Source: Halosimplex litoreum
GTDB taxonomy: Archaea > Halobacteriota > Halobacteria > Halobacteriales > Haloarculaceae
Length of the DNA: 64,000 bases
NCBI RefSeq assembly: GCF_016065055.1
Contig: NZ_CP065856.1
Coordinates: 3,285,836-3,349,835, forward strand
Reading direction: 5' to 3'
Position 1 is the first letter of the stretch, and each line of letters starts with the position of its first letter. The position numbers and the translations under genes are program-made. Below the pieces are notes generated by a model. The model was not told the DNA's origin. It was given only the letters and a program-made list of their open reading frames with translations, and made no database searches. Shown here piece after piece: positions 35,342-44,445 of the stretch.

Positions 35342-36022
35342 GTGAGACGATTCGTGACCGCCCTGATCGCCCTCTTCGCGCTGGTCGCGCTCGTGACGGC
35401 CGCCGGGTCGTTCGGCGGTCCCGACCAGCCGACGCTGTACTCCGGAACGACGCCGACCGAACCGATGCCGGTCGGGCCGCCCCCCGCCCCAATCGGCGAC
35501 GCTGGAAACGGCACGAACGCGACCGACTCGCGCGACGTGATCGACAGGGAAACACCGGTTCCGCCCCAGGAGAGCGGTGACGGTGGCGGCGTCTCGACGC
35601 TGCTCGTCGCCGGCCTCTTCGGTGGCCTGCTCGTCGCGGCCGTCGTGGCCGTCCTGTTGACCAGGGACGACGCCAGAGCGCCGCCGCGAGACGAGAGCGG
35701 CGGCGGCGGGCCCGACGGACCGCCCACACCGACGGTCGAACCGACCTACGACTCGCCCGCCGACAACGCGGTCGTCCGCGCGTGGCGCCGCCTGCGCGAC
35801 CGCTCGGGCGCCGACGAGACGGCGACGCCCGGTGAGACGGCGGCGGCGGCCGTCGACCGGGGCTACCCCGACGACGCCGTCGAGAGCGTGACCCGCGGGT
35901 TCGAGGCGGTCCGATACGCCCGGCGGTCCCCGACGGACGAACAGGACCGGCGCGCTCGCGAGCTGTCCGACCGGCTCGACGCCGGCGCCGACGCCGGGAC
36001 CGACGGCGGTGAGAACGCGTGA
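35342..36022 (+). CDS. DUF4129 protein, second paralogue
   Basis: A 226-residue protein with the same layout as its upstream neighbour: N-terminal hydrophobic segment (FVTALIALFALVALVTAAGSFG), Pro/Thr linker, second helix (VAGLFGGLLVAAVVAVLLT) and DUF4129 domain (NAVVRAWRRLRDRSGADETATPGETAAAAVDRG). The two domains are clearly paralogous, so this is a tandem duplication. GTG 35342 matches the other start; AAAAACTTG about 25 bases upstream could be a TATA. It overlaps the next gene as GTGA. Confidence 0.8.
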   Translation: MRRFVTALIALFALVALVTAAGSFGGPDQPTLYSGTTPTEPMPVGPPPAPIGDAGNGTNATDSRDVIDRETPVPPQESGDGGGVSTLLVAGLFGGLLVAAVVAVLLTRDDARAPPRDESGGGGPDGPPTPTVEPTYDSPADNAVVRAWRRLRDRSGADETATPGETAAAAVDRGYPDDAVESVTRGFEAVRYARRSPTDEQDRRARELSDRLDAGADAGTDGGENA

Positions 36023-36633
36023 GTCGACGCCGTCGAGCCCTGTTGGCGGTGGGACTCGCCGCCGTCGTCGCCGGGGTCGTCCTGACGTTCCGGCCGGGAC
36101 TGGTCGCGTTCGACTGGGCGACGCTGGCGACGCTCGGCATCTGGGTCGTCGCACTCGCGGGCGTCGCGGCCGCGGCTTTCGAACGGTTCGAGAGCGACGA
36201 CGCGCCGCTCGGCGGTCTCCCGCGGGTGGGCGAACGGCCCGACTACGGCGTGCCCGGCGACGACCTCGCCGCGGCGGTCGCGGACGCCGGCGCCGGCCAG
36301 CGCGACGCGGCCGACCGCGACCGCGTCCGCGAGCGGTTGCGCCTCGCCGTCGTCGACGCGCTGGAGCGGTTCGCGGGCGACACGCCCGAAGAGGCCGAAC
36401 GCCGAGTCGCCGAGGGCTCGTGGACCGACGACCCCGACGCGGCCGCGCTGTTCGCCGACGGCGACGACTCCCGCCACGAGGGCGTCGAGCCCGACTTCGA
36501 CCGGCGGGCCGAGCGCGCCGCGGCGGCCGTCGCACGGCTCCGGGACCGAACTGACCGGGGCGAAGCGATCGGCACGGACCGGAGCGATCGAGTCGGCGAT
36601 TCGCGCCGTTCCGGAGGTGTCGCCGATGACTGA
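36019..36633 (+). CDS. Membrane protein of the DUF58 cluster
   Basis: This 204-residue protein has two N-terminal membrane helices (LLAVGLAAVVAGVVLTF and LATLGIWVVALAGVAAAAF). A 140-residue, highly charged cytoplasmic part follows, with a helical RLRLAVVDALERFAGDTPEEAERRV segment. No catalytic motif is visible. It begins with GTG overlapping the upstream stop (GTGA), and its end overlaps the DUF58 start by eight bases, so it is embedded in the cluster. A haloarchaeal accessory subunit is likely. Confidence 0.75.
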   Translation: MSRRRRALLAVGLAAVVAGVVLTFRPGLVAFDWATLATLGIWVVALAGVAAAAFERFESDDAPLGGLPRVGERPDYGVPGDDLAAAVADAGAGQRDAADRDRVRERLRLAVVDALERFAGDTPEEAERRVAEGSWTDDPDAAALFADGDDSRHEGVEPDFDRRAERAAAAVARLRDRTDRGEAIGTDRSDRVGDSRRSGGVADD

Positions 36634-37993
36634 GGCGACGACCGTCGGTGCCAGCCTCTCCCGCGGGGAGGGGCGGCTCGAACGGACCGGCCGCTGGGGC
36701 GGGATCCACGGGCTCGCCCTGGCGGCGACGGCGGTCGCCATCCTGGTCGGGAAGCCGGTCGCCATCCTCACGGGACTGGCCGGCGTCGGCTTCGCGGCCT
36801 ACAGCCGGATCGCCGAGGCGCCCGAGCCCGAACTGGCCGTCGAGCGCCACGTCAGCGACACCGACCCCGAACCGGGCGAGACCGTCCGCGTCACGCTCAC
36901 CGTCGAGAACGAGAGCGGGACGACGCTGCCGGATCTGCGCTTTGCCGACGACGTGCCGGCGGGTCTGGAAGTCGTCGACGGGACCGCACGGCACACCACC
37001 GCGCTGCGACCGGGCAAGCGCGCGTCGATCGCCTACGAGTTCGAGGCCGTTCGAGGTCGCCACGAGTTCGACAGCCTCACCGTCGTGACCCGGGATATCA
37101 GCGGTGCGAGCCGCCGTGTCGCCCGGCGGGCGACCGACCGCTCGACGGTGGTCTGTCGCCCGACGTTCGAGGGACGGACGGTCCCGCTGGGCGAGTTGGC
37201 GACGCAGCTGCCCGGCAGCCAGCCCGTCTCGGCGACCGGGGAGGGACAGGCCTTCCACTCGCTGCGGGAGTACCGGACGGGCGACCCGCTCGGGAGCGTC
37301 GACTGGAACCGCTTCGCCAAGGACGGCGAACTCGCGACGCGTCGGTTCGAACAGCCCCGAACGGTGAAAGTCGTCCTGCTCGTCGACGCGCGGGCCGCCG
37401 CCTACGTGACCGCGGGTGACGGACGCCCGGCCGTCGACGCCTGCGCCCACGTCGCGGGCGCGCTCGTCGGTGGCCTCGCCGAAGCGGACTGTCACGTCGG
37501 GCTGGCGGCGCTGTCGCCGCGGGAGTGCTGGCTCCCACCCGCTTCCGGTCGGTCCCACCGCGAGCGACTGCTCGACGCGCTCACCACGCACGACGCCTTC
37601 GGCTGGCGTCCGCCGACGGAAGGTGACGAGGCGACGGGCGACGGTGACGGTTTCGACCGCTTGCTGACGCGAATCCCGGGCGACGCGCAGGTCGTACTCT
37701 GCTCGCCGTTCGTCGACGACCGGCCCGTCGAAGTCGCCCGGGCGCTCGACGCCCGGGGGCACGACGTGACCGTCGCCAGCCCGGACGTGACCGCCGACGA
37801 CTCCGCCTATCGCCGCCTCGCGGCCACGGAGCGGCGGGTCCGTCTCGACCAGTGCCGCCGCGCGGGGACCGCCGTCGTCGAGTGGACCGACGGCGGCGAC
37901 CGCGGGTCGCCGCGACCCCGCACTGGGACGGCCGCGGTCGACGGATCCGGTCCCCGCGTCGCGACCGACGGGGGTGAGGGCCGATGGCGGTGA
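36626..37993 (+). CDS. DUF58 domain protein
   Basis: The 455-residue product has two N-terminal membrane helices (residues 28-60), an Ig-like extracellular stretch (ETVRVTLTVENESGTTLPDL), and then the DUF58 region with the diagnostic FHSLREYRTGDPLGSVDWNRFAK near residue 210. A von Willebrand A-like part (VVLLVDARA) follows. DUF58 proteins work with MoxR ATPases in protein or metal maturation; no moxR is in the window. ATG 36626 follows a GGAGGTG Shine-Dalgarno by six bases, better than GTG 36617. It overlaps the following gene by ten bases. Confidence 0.86.
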   Translation: MTEATTVGASLSRGEGRLERTGRWGGIHGLALAATAVAILVGKPVAILTGLAGVGFAAYSRIAEAPEPELAVERHVSDTDPEPGETVRVTLTVENESGTTLPDLRFADDVPAGLEVVDGTARHTTALRPGKRASIAYEFEAVRGRHEFDSLTVVTRDISGASRRVARRATDRSTVVCRPTFEGRTVPLGELATQLPGSQPVSATGEGQAFHSLREYRTGDPLGSVDWNRFAKDGELATRRFEQPRTVKVVLLVDARAAAYVTAGDGRPAVDACAHVAGALVGGLAEADCHVGLAALSPRECWLPPASGRSHRERLLDALTTHDAFGWRPPTEGDEATGDGDGFDRLLTRIPGDAQVVLCSPFVDDRPVEVARALDARGHDVTVASPDVTADDSAYRRLAATERRVRLDQCRRAGTAVVEWTDGGDRGSPRPRTGTAAVDGSGPRVATDGGEGRWR

Positions 37994-38484
37994 GCCGTCC
38001 GCCCGACCGACGGCGGCCGCGGGCGAGCCACGCGCTGGCTGTCCTCGCGTCGGTCGCGGTGGTTGCGGCGGTCCGCGGGTCGACGATGGCGACGCTGCTC
38101 GGGCTGGCCGGCGCCGGGGCGGTCCTCGCCGGGCTGGTCCGGCGCTCGGAGTCGTCGGTCGTCTTCGGCGGTGCGGCGCTGTTCGCCGCGACGGTGCTGG
38201 CGGCGACCGGGCCCGCGTCGGTGGAGTCTGTCCTCCTCGGCGGGTTCGGCGCCGTGATCGCGGCGGATCTCGGGACCTTCGGGCTCGGGATCGACCGCGA
38301 CGCCGACCCGGCGGTTGCGACGACCCGGGTCGAGCTGTTGCACGCCGTCGGGAGCGGCGTCGTGGCGGTCCTGACCGCGGGCGTCGGCTACGCGTTGTTC
38401 GAGGCCGCCCCACGCGGCGGCTCGCTCGGCGTCGTCGCGCTGTTGCTCGGCGGCGTCGTGCTGGCGTGGCTGTTGCGCGAGTGA
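37984..38484 (+). CDS. Membrane protein, last gene of the DUF58 cluster
   Basis: A 166-residue protein with about five closely spaced hydrophobic helices (starting ALAVLASVAVVAAV, ATLLGLAGAGAVLAGLV, GAALFAATVLAAT). It has no catalytic motif. It overlaps the DUF58 gene by ten bases, so translation is coupled. Comparable small membrane proteins accompany DUF58 in other haloarchaea as far as I recall. Function is unknown. Confidence 0.75.
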   Translation: MAVSRPPDRRRPRASHALAVLASVAVVAAVRGSTMATLLGLAGAGAVLAGLVRRSESSVVFGGAALFAATVLAATGPASVESVLLGGFGAVIAADLGTFGLGIDRDADPAVATTRVELLHAVGSGVVAVLTAGVGYALFEAAPRGGSLGVVALLLGGVVLAWLLRE

Positions 38485-38607
38485 GTCGGCCGGTCGCCGA
38501 CGCGACCGGGGCGTCGGTCGACCGCCCGCGGACCGCGTGCGCAGGGCGGAAACGTCTCACACGGGTTCGTCCCGTTCAGGAACGTTCATTACGCAGACGC
38601 CGGACCA

Positions 38608-39843
38608 ATGTCTATGAGCGACCGCTTTGACGTGGTGATCGCGGGTGCCGGTCCCGCCGGAGCGCAGTGCGCGCGGGACCTGGCCGCCAGGGATTACGAG
38701 GTGCTCGTGCTGGAGACCGAACCCGAGGCGGAGTTCCCGCGTCAGAGCAACAAGTCGACCGCCGGGACCTTCCCCTCGATGATGGCGTCGTTCAACGTCC
38801 CGGACGAGGTCGTCATGAACTACACGGAGACGGTGGTGCTGGAGTCACCCAACGACCACTTCGTCCGCGACCAGCCCGGCGCGGTCCTGGAGTTCGCCGA
38901 CTTCAAGCGCTGGCTCGTCGCGGAGGGGCGCGAGAACGGTGCCGAGTACCGCTTCGACTCGCGAGTCTCCAAGCCTATCGTCGAGGACGGCGAGCCGGTC
39001 GGCGTCCGCTACGACGGCAGCGAGGAGGTCTACGCCGACGTCGTGGTCGACGCGACGGGGCCGGCGGCGCCGCTGGCGAAGGATCTCGACGTCACCGACC
39101 TCAAACGGGAACGCCAGGCTATCGGCGTCGAGTACGAGTTCGAGGGTGTCGAGGCCGACCACCCCGAGTTCGCCGATTGTACCGACGCGATGATGCTCCG
39201 GCTCGACCACGACCTGGCCCCCGGCGGCTACTCGTGGCTGTTCCACACCGGCGAGGACACGGCGAAGGTTGGGCTCTGTTACATCCAGAACGACAGCCAC
39301 CGTGACTACGCCAAGGAGGGGATGGGGATCGACGACTACCTCGAGTACTGGCTGGAGAGCGACCCTCGATTCGAGGACGCGACGCGACTGGACGGCAAGC
39401 AACACCGCGGGTCGGCGCACATCCAGAAGCCCGGGCAGATGACCACCGACAGCTTCATCGCGATCGGCGACACCGTCCCGACCATCGACCCGCTGTGGGG
39501 CGAGGGCATCCACAAGGGGATGCGCTCGGCGCGAGCGGCAGCGGCCACGGCCGACCGGGCGCTGACCGGGACGGTCGACACCTCCGCCGAGCAGATGGAG
39601 ATCTACAACACGCTCTGGCACAGCGACGTGGCGCCGAAGATGGACACGCGCCTGCTGATGACCGAGTTGCTGTATCTCACGCCCAACGACCGCTACGACC
39701 GGTTGATGGCCGACCTGCGTCGGGCCGACGGCGATACGCTCGCGAAGATCAACAACGGAAATCGGCTGGCGATGCGGGACCTGGTCCACCTCGACGACCT
39801 GCCCCTGCTCGCGCGGTTCGTCCGCGAGCGACTGGACAACTGA
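38608..39843 (+). CDS. Geranylgeranyl reductase family flavoprotein
   Basis: This 411-residue protein has an N-terminal FAD fold (VVIAGAGPAGAQCARDLAARD, then VLVLETEPE). The GGR-family motif GGYSWLFH, equivalent to YxWxFP, occurs near residue 209, and the GD box SFIAIGDTVPTIDPLWGEGIHKG near residue 285. Archaeal members saturate the geranylgeranyl chains of membrane lipids (digeranylgeranylglycerophospholipid reductase) or of quinones. The start is ATG 38608, with ATG 38614 two codons on. It stands alone. The exact substrate is not decided by the sequence. Confidence 0.82.
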   Translation: MSMSDRFDVVIAGAGPAGAQCARDLAARDYEVLVLETEPEAEFPRQSNKSTAGTFPSMMASFNVPDEVVMNYTETVVLESPNDHFVRDQPGAVLEFADFKRWLVAEGRENGAEYRFDSRVSKPIVEDGEPVGVRYDGSEEVYADVVVDATGPAAPLAKDLDVTDLKRERQAIGVEYEFEGVEADHPEFADCTDAMMLRLDHDLAPGGYSWLFHTGEDTAKVGLCYIQNDSHRDYAKEGMGIDDYLEYWLESDPRFEDATRLDGKQHRGSAHIQKPGQMTTDSFIAIGDTVPTIDPLWGEGIHKGMRSARAAAATADRALTGTVDTSAEQMEIYNTLWHSDVAPKMDTRLLMTELLYLTPNDRYDRLMADLRRADGDTLAKINNGNRLAMRDLVHLDDLPLLARFVRERLDN

Positions 39844-39969
39844 CCGCGATGGACCGCTCGGGGCCTGACCGAGCGGTTCGCGCGCGGTCGGAAGCTGGAG
39901 TCCGCGATCCACGCGCGTTTCCATCGGCGGGCCGACAGGATTTTACCACTCCGGGTCGCGTCCACGGGC

Positions 39970-41703
39970 ATGGAACGGGAACCGAGCAGGCGACGATTCG
40001 TCAGGGGTTGCTGTCTCGCCGGTGCGGGGGCGCTCGCGGCGAGCCATTCGGTCGGCGGCGCGACGGCGAGCCGCCGGCAGGAAGTGCCGCCGACGCGCTG
40101 GAACCGGACCTACGATCAGGGGACGACCGCGGACGCGAACGGGCTGGCACCCGCGCCGGACGGCGGATTCGTCGTCGTGGGGACGACCGAATCCGGGGAC
40201 GACGCCGTGAGCGAGATCTGGCTCTACAAGACGAGCGCCGCCGGTCGATTGGAGTGGCAGACGACGTTCGCCGAACGGGGTGTCACGGAAGGGTTCGACG
40301 TGGCGGCGGTCGAGGACGGATTCGTCGTCGTCGGCCACACTCACGAGGAGGGCGATAGCGACCAGGACGCGATCGCCGTGCGCGTCGACGGCGAGGGGAC
40401 CGAACAGTGGCGGCGAACGTTCAACGCCAGACCGAGGACGACCGACACGATGCGAGCCGTCACTGTCGACGACCAAGGGCGGTTCGTCTTCGTCGGGTGG
40501 ACGAGCCGATTCAGGGACGCGTGGGTGGTGCGGATGGCCGACGACCAGTCGATCGACTGGGCGGAGACCTACGGTCCGGGCGACCGCAACCAGCTTCACG
40601 GCGTCGTCGCCGCGGACGGAGGGTACGTCGCGGTCGGCGAGACCGACGACACCACCGGTGACACTGCGGGGTGGGCCGTCAAGCTCGACGACGGGGGTGC
40701 ACAGATGTTCTCTCAGCAGTTCAAGAAACGATCGGGCGACCAGATCAACACGTACGACGACTACAACGTCCTCTACGACGTGGCGGAGACGCGCAACGGG
40801 TTCGTCGCCGTCGGCGCCAACGCCTTCGACCCGCAGACGAACGACCGGCGAGGCTGGGCGCTGGAGATCAACATCAACGGCGGCAAACTCTGGGGAACGC
40901 GCGTCGAGTCCGACACCCACACCGTGTTACGGAGCGTCACCGGTGGGAACCTGGAGTACTACGTCGCCGGCGAGACCGCCACGAACGGCAGCGGCGACGA
41001 CGCCAGAGGGTTCGTCGCGAACCTCGGGATCGAGGGCGAACCCAAATGGCAACACAGCTACGGTTCGGGTTCGAGTGAGTTCTCCGCGTTCCACTTGACG
41101 GGCGGCGAGGGGATGGTCTGCGTCGGAAGCACGGCGGCGTCGGCCGGCGGTGACACGAGCGGCTGGGGCGTGAAGGTCGGCGGCGAAGCGGTGGCGACTG
41201 CCACCCCGTCGGCGACGCCCAGCTCCACTCCGTCGCCGACGCCCGCGCCCGACGACGGCTCGACACCGACGTTCACTCCGACGCCGACCGACGAACCGGA
41301 CGGCACAGACGCGATGGGTGCCGGGACGAGCACTCCGGCGCCGACGGCCTCGGGCGGTCCGGGGACTGCGACTCCCGATGGCGACGGCGGGGGCGAAGCG
41401 ACGACGACCGGCGACGGCGATGGCGGCGGGCTCTCGCCTGCGGTCGTCGGTGTCGGCGCGGTCATCGTCGCCCTCGGGAGCGCCGGCGTGCTCTACAACC
41501 GGTTCCTCGGCGACGACGGGGGCCCGGCCGGGTCGGACGGGGGTGCCGACGGATCTTCGTCCGACGGCACCGACGACGGTGGTGACGGCGGCGACGACAG
41601 CCCCGACCCCGTCGAGACCAGCGAGCCCGACACCGACGGTACCGAAGAGGTTCAGGCAGCCCAGACAGTCGTCGAGGGTCCCGACGACGAGACCGCGGAG
41701 TAG
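39970..41703 (+). CDS. Tat-exported beta-propeller protein with C-terminal anchor
   Basis: A 577-residue surface protein. The N-terminus SRRRFVRGCCLAGAGALAAS is a twin-arginine signal; a cysteine in GCCLAG might be lipidated. Residues 45-400 contain six or seven repeats of the form GFVVVGxT...W..K.D..G...W..T, typical of bacterial-type WD-like propellers. A Thr/Pro-rich linker (about 410-490) leads to a membrane helix (LSPAVVGVGAVIVALGSAGVLY) and an acidic tail. A TATA-like ATTTTACC is 27 bases before the ATG. Ligand unknown. Confidence 0.84.
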   Translation: MEREPSRRRFVRGCCLAGAGALAASHSVGGATASRRQEVPPTRWNRTYDQGTTADANGLAPAPDGGFVVVGTTESGDDAVSEIWLYKTSAAGRLEWQTTFAERGVTEGFDVAAVEDGFVVVGHTHEEGDSDQDAIAVRVDGEGTEQWRRTFNARPRTTDTMRAVTVDDQGRFVFVGWTSRFRDAWVVRMADDQSIDWAETYGPGDRNQLHGVVAADGGYVAVGETDDTTGDTAGWAVKLDDGGAQMFSQQFKKRSGDQINTYDDYNVLYDVAETRNGFVAVGANAFDPQTNDRRGWALEININGGKLWGTRVESDTHTVLRSVTGGNLEYYVAGETATNGSGDDARGFVANLGIEGEPKWQHSYGSGSSEFSAFHLTGGEGMVCVGSTAASAGGDTSGWGVKVGGEAVATATPSATPSSTPSPTPAPDDGSTPTFTPTPTDEPDGTDAMGAGTSTPAPTASGGPGTATPDGDGGGEATTTGDGDGGGLSPAVVGVGAVIVALGSAGVLYNRFLGDDGGPAGSDGGADGSSSDGTDDGGDGGDDSPDPVETSEPDTDGTEEVQAAQTVVEGPDDETAE

Positions 41704-41769
41704 CGGAGAGCCCGGGGGCCAGCTTCCGGAGTCGCAACCCATATTGGCCGTTCGTCCCGACTCCCGTGT

Positions 41770-42609
41770 ATGTCTCGAGAGACCCACTCGTCGGAACGCA
41801 CGGATCGAGTCGACGGGATGCCGACCTTCGGACTCGGAACCTGGGAGAACGAGAACCCACAGCAGTGCGCCGAGAGCGTCCGGACGGCGCTGGAGATGGG
41901 GTATCGCCATATCGACACCGCCCAGATCTACGGCAACGAGTCGGCCGTCGGCGACGGTATCGCAGCGGCCGGGGTTCCGCGTGAGGAGGTCTTCCTCGCG
42001 ACGAAGGTGTGGATCGACCACCTCGACCGCGACGGCGTGATCGAGACGACCGAAGAGAGCCTCGACAAACTCGGCGTCGACAGCGTCGACCTGCTGTACG
42101 TCCACTGGCCGTCGCGGACTTACGACGCCGCGGAGACGTTGCCGGCGTTCGAGGAACTGGTCGATCGTGGCCTGACCGACCGCATCGGCGTCTCCAATTT
42201 CGAGCCGCACCACCTCGAGACGGCCCGCGAGGTGCTCGACGAACCGATCTTCGCCAACCAGGTCGAGTGTCACCCGCTGCTCCAGCAGGAGGAACTTCGA
42301 GAGTACGTCGAGCGAACGGATATCGAACTCGTCGGTTACTCGCCGCTGGCCCGCGGCGGCGTCTTCGACGTACCCGAACTGTCCGAGATCGCCGAGAAAC
42401 ACGGCGTCAGCGAGGCGCAGGTGTCGCTGGCCTGGCTCCGCGAGACGGGCGTGACGGCGATCCCGAAGGCCACCAGCGAGGCGCACATCCGCGACAACTG
42501 GGAGAGCCTCGACCTCGAACTCGACGGGGACGACCTGGCGACCATCGAGGGGATCGACCGGACCGACCGACAGGTCCACACCAGCTTCGCCCCCGACGCC
42601 TGGGACTGA
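41770..42609 (+). CDS. Aldo/keto reductase
   Basis: A 279-residue NADPH-dependent carbonyl reductase with a TIM-barrel fold. The catalytic tetrad is visible as Asp and Tyr in YRHIDTAQIYGNE (about residues 51-63), Lys in FLATKVW and His in LYVHWPS. The cofactor-binding IPKATSEAHIRDNWE segment is near residue 235. Length is normal. It is monocistronic; the substrate is unknown, as family members accept many aldehydes and ketones. Confidence 0.9.
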   Translation: MSRETHSSERTDRVDGMPTFGLGTWENENPQQCAESVRTALEMGYRHIDTAQIYGNESAVGDGIAAAGVPREEVFLATKVWIDHLDRDGVIETTEESLDKLGVDSVDLLYVHWPSRTYDAAETLPAFEELVDRGLTDRIGVSNFEPHHLETAREVLDEPIFANQVECHPLLQQEELREYVERTDIELVGYSPLARGGVFDVPELSEIAEKHGVSEAQVSLAWLRETGVTAIPKATSEAHIRDNWESLDLELDGDDLATIEGIDRTDRQVHTSFAPDAWD

Positions 42610-42759
42610 CGACGGCAGGCGCCCACGGTTCGACCCGGGATCCGAGTTCAGTTCTCGGAACTGGCGATACTGTCGTCGAGAAGACGTGTCGGGCGTGAGT
42701 AGCGAACGGCGGCGGCGAGCAACAGAAGAGGTATACAGGGCGCTGCCAAATTCCGGAAC

Positions 42760-43506
42760 ATGTCAGTCGGGAACCGGCAGGGGGTCGTCGAAGCCATCCG
42801 CTTCGACCTGAACAAGTTCCACGAGACCTGGATGGGGCTGCTCTATCCGCGCCAGCGTGGCGCGGGCGACACGGTCCTCGGGAAGTGGCAACCGCAGACC
42901 ACGCGCGAGCGGGTCACCTACACCGCGTGGGCGGCGCTGGGGGCGCTCGTCGTCGCGGTGCTGTACCCGCTCGCCCTGTTCGGCGTCGTCGTCCGCTTCC
43001 ACGCCCGGAAGATCGACGTCTCCGTGGAGAAACTCGGTGCGGTCGGCGTGCTGCTGCTCGCCGTCCTCGTCTGGGGCGGACTGGCGGCGCTCGTCGAGTT
43101 CCGCCTCGATTACTCCAGCCAGGAGGCCAACGCCATCATCGCCGCCAGTGTCGTCGCCATCGTCTCAGCGGGGCTCGCGGTGGCCTTCCGTGCGATCGGC
43201 GGGCGGATCACGACGATCGTCTTCGCCTACCCCTTCGGCATGACGGCCATCTTCCTGCCGCCGGTCGTCGCCGCCCTCGTCTCCGACGACGTGGCGCAGT
43301 TCAGCATCGCCTACGCCGACCAGATCGCCGAGCTCGTCCGCCAGGAAGTCCTCGGCCCGGTCGGGCTCCGGAGCTACGTCGTCGAGAAGTTCGACATGAC
43401 GGAGTTCGCCTACGTGCTCATCTGGATCGGCATCTCCGTCCCGCTGGGATGGCTGCTCGGCACCACCGTCGCGCTCGCCGACTTCATCCGCCCGAAAGGA
43501 GAGTAA
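42760..43506 (+). CDS. Membrane protein, unknown (haloarchaeal)
   Basis: A 248-residue protein. The N-terminal 45 residues are soluble and contain a conserved-looking FDLNKFHETWMGLLYPRQR stretch. Five membrane helices follow (about 56-78, 90-108, 124-142, 147-168, 213-235). A GGTATACAG element near 42731 lies about 28 bases before the ATG. It is convergent with the next gene. No family function is recognised. Confidence 0.72.
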   Translation: MSVGNRQGVVEAIRFDLNKFHETWMGLLYPRQRGAGDTVLGKWQPQTTRERVTYTAWAALGALVVAVLYPLALFGVVVRFHARKIDVSVEKLGAVGVLLLAVLVWGGLAALVEFRLDYSSQEANAIIAASVVAIVSAGLAVAFRAIGGRITTIVFAYPFGMTAIFLPPVVAALVSDDVAQFSIAYADQIAELVRQEVLGPVGLRSYVVEKFDMTEFAYVLIWIGISVPLGWLLGTTVALADFIRPKGE

Positions 43507-43542
43507 GCCCTCGGGCTCGTCGCCCGCTTCGCTGTCCGTGAC

Positions 43543-44265
43543 TCACAGCACGCCGGCCGGATCGATAGCCGTCGGCTCGGGCGCGCTTTCCGCCCCGTCG
43601 CCGCTCGCGACGGCGACGGTACCCGTCGACTCGCGGTCGACGAGTACCGTCCCGCCCGCCAGTACCGGCGCGAGGACGCCCGCGACGACGGTCCCCGGTT
43701 CGGCCAGGGGCGCTCGCACGGCGACCTCGTCGCCGCCGTCGAGGTCGTACTCCTCGACCACCCGGTCGGCGGCCCCAAGCAGTCGCTCGTGGGTGAACGC
43801 CTCGTCGGCGGTCGCGAGCGCGGCGTCCGTCGGGACGACCCGGTCGGGCGGACTCGTCGGGTTCTCGCTCCACATCTCGGCCTCGAAGTGTGCGAACTCG
43901 GGATCGTCGGGCACGTCGCCGTAGACGAACGTCTTCGTTCCCGGGCCGGGGTCGTACGCGTCGGCGCGAGCCGCGGGGACGACCAGCGCCTTCGCGGACG
44001 GCGACTCGTCGGGGTCGAAGCGGGTCGTCGCACCCAGGAGGCTCGCGCCGAACAGGGCGAGCAGCGGCGGCGGGGTCAGCGAGTCGCCCGCGTCGACGCC
44101 GACGGTCGCGCCGCCGCGGACGCCGTAGTGGCGCAGGATGTTGCCCGTCTTCCAGGTGTTCGTACAGAACTTCTCGTAGCTGTACGACCCGGCCCGGCTG
44201 TCGGTCCGCACCGCGAGGTCGTCGGTGCGCCGCTCGCGAGCGACGAGGTCCCCGATCACGTCCAT
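43543..44265 (-). CDS. Truncated AMP-binding-like (acetyl-CoA-synthetase-like) protein
   Basis: A 240-residue protein often labelled acetyl-CoA synthetase in haloarchaea. It has the family start of acyl-CoA ligases (SYSYEKFCTNTWKTGNILRHYGV, GASLLGATTRF). It lacks the ATP/AMP motifs expected further on, namely the phosphate loop and the YxxTE and hinge motifs. It is less than half the length of a working ligase. Downstream modules such as THERLLGAADRVVEEYDL echo the N-terminal region. Catalysis is doubtful. ATG 44265 is chosen, since upstream codons run into the dispersed repeat. Confidence 0.7.
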   Translation of the reverse strand: MDVIGDLVARERRTDDLAVRTDSRAGSYSYEKFCTNTWKTGNILRHYGVRGGATVGVDAGDSLTPPPLLALFGASLLGATTRFDPDESPSAKALVVPAARADAYDPGPGTKTFVYGDVPDDPEFAHFEAEMWSENPTSPPDRVVPTDAALATADEAFTHERLLGAADRVVEEYDLDGGDEVAVRAPLAEPGTVVAGVLAPVLAGGTVLVDRESTGTVAVASGDGAESAPEPTAIDPAGVL

Positions 44266-44281
44266 AGCGGCGCTTCGGACG

Positions 44282-44305
44282 GTGTCGGCAAAAGGAGTCC
44301 GACAC
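44282..44305 (-). promoter_or_regulatory. Inverted repeat over the promoter of the AMP-binding-like gene
   Basis: Perfect arms GTGTCGG (44282-44288) and CCGACAC (44299-44305) enclose CAAAAGGAGT, whose minus-strand CTTTTG could be the TATA element about 27 bases before ATG 44265. This layout suits a repressor operator overlapping the promoter. Confidence 0.35.
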
Positions 44306-44445
44306 GGAGTGGGAGAATCCGTCCGGGCCGGGTCGTCGACGTGCGGTTCCATCGGCCGAGTCGTCGCTCCCGCGACGCTCGGTTCGCGTGTGGGTGTCTC
44401 GGTCGTTTCTGGTCGACGTGGTGTGGAAGAAACGGAGCGGAAAGC

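Noticed and set aside
35153-38560. 1135-codon minus-strand open frame opposite the DUF4129/DUF58 cluster
   Set aside because: It is antisense to five well-supported genes and has the Arg/Ala-rich composition of high-GC shadow frames.
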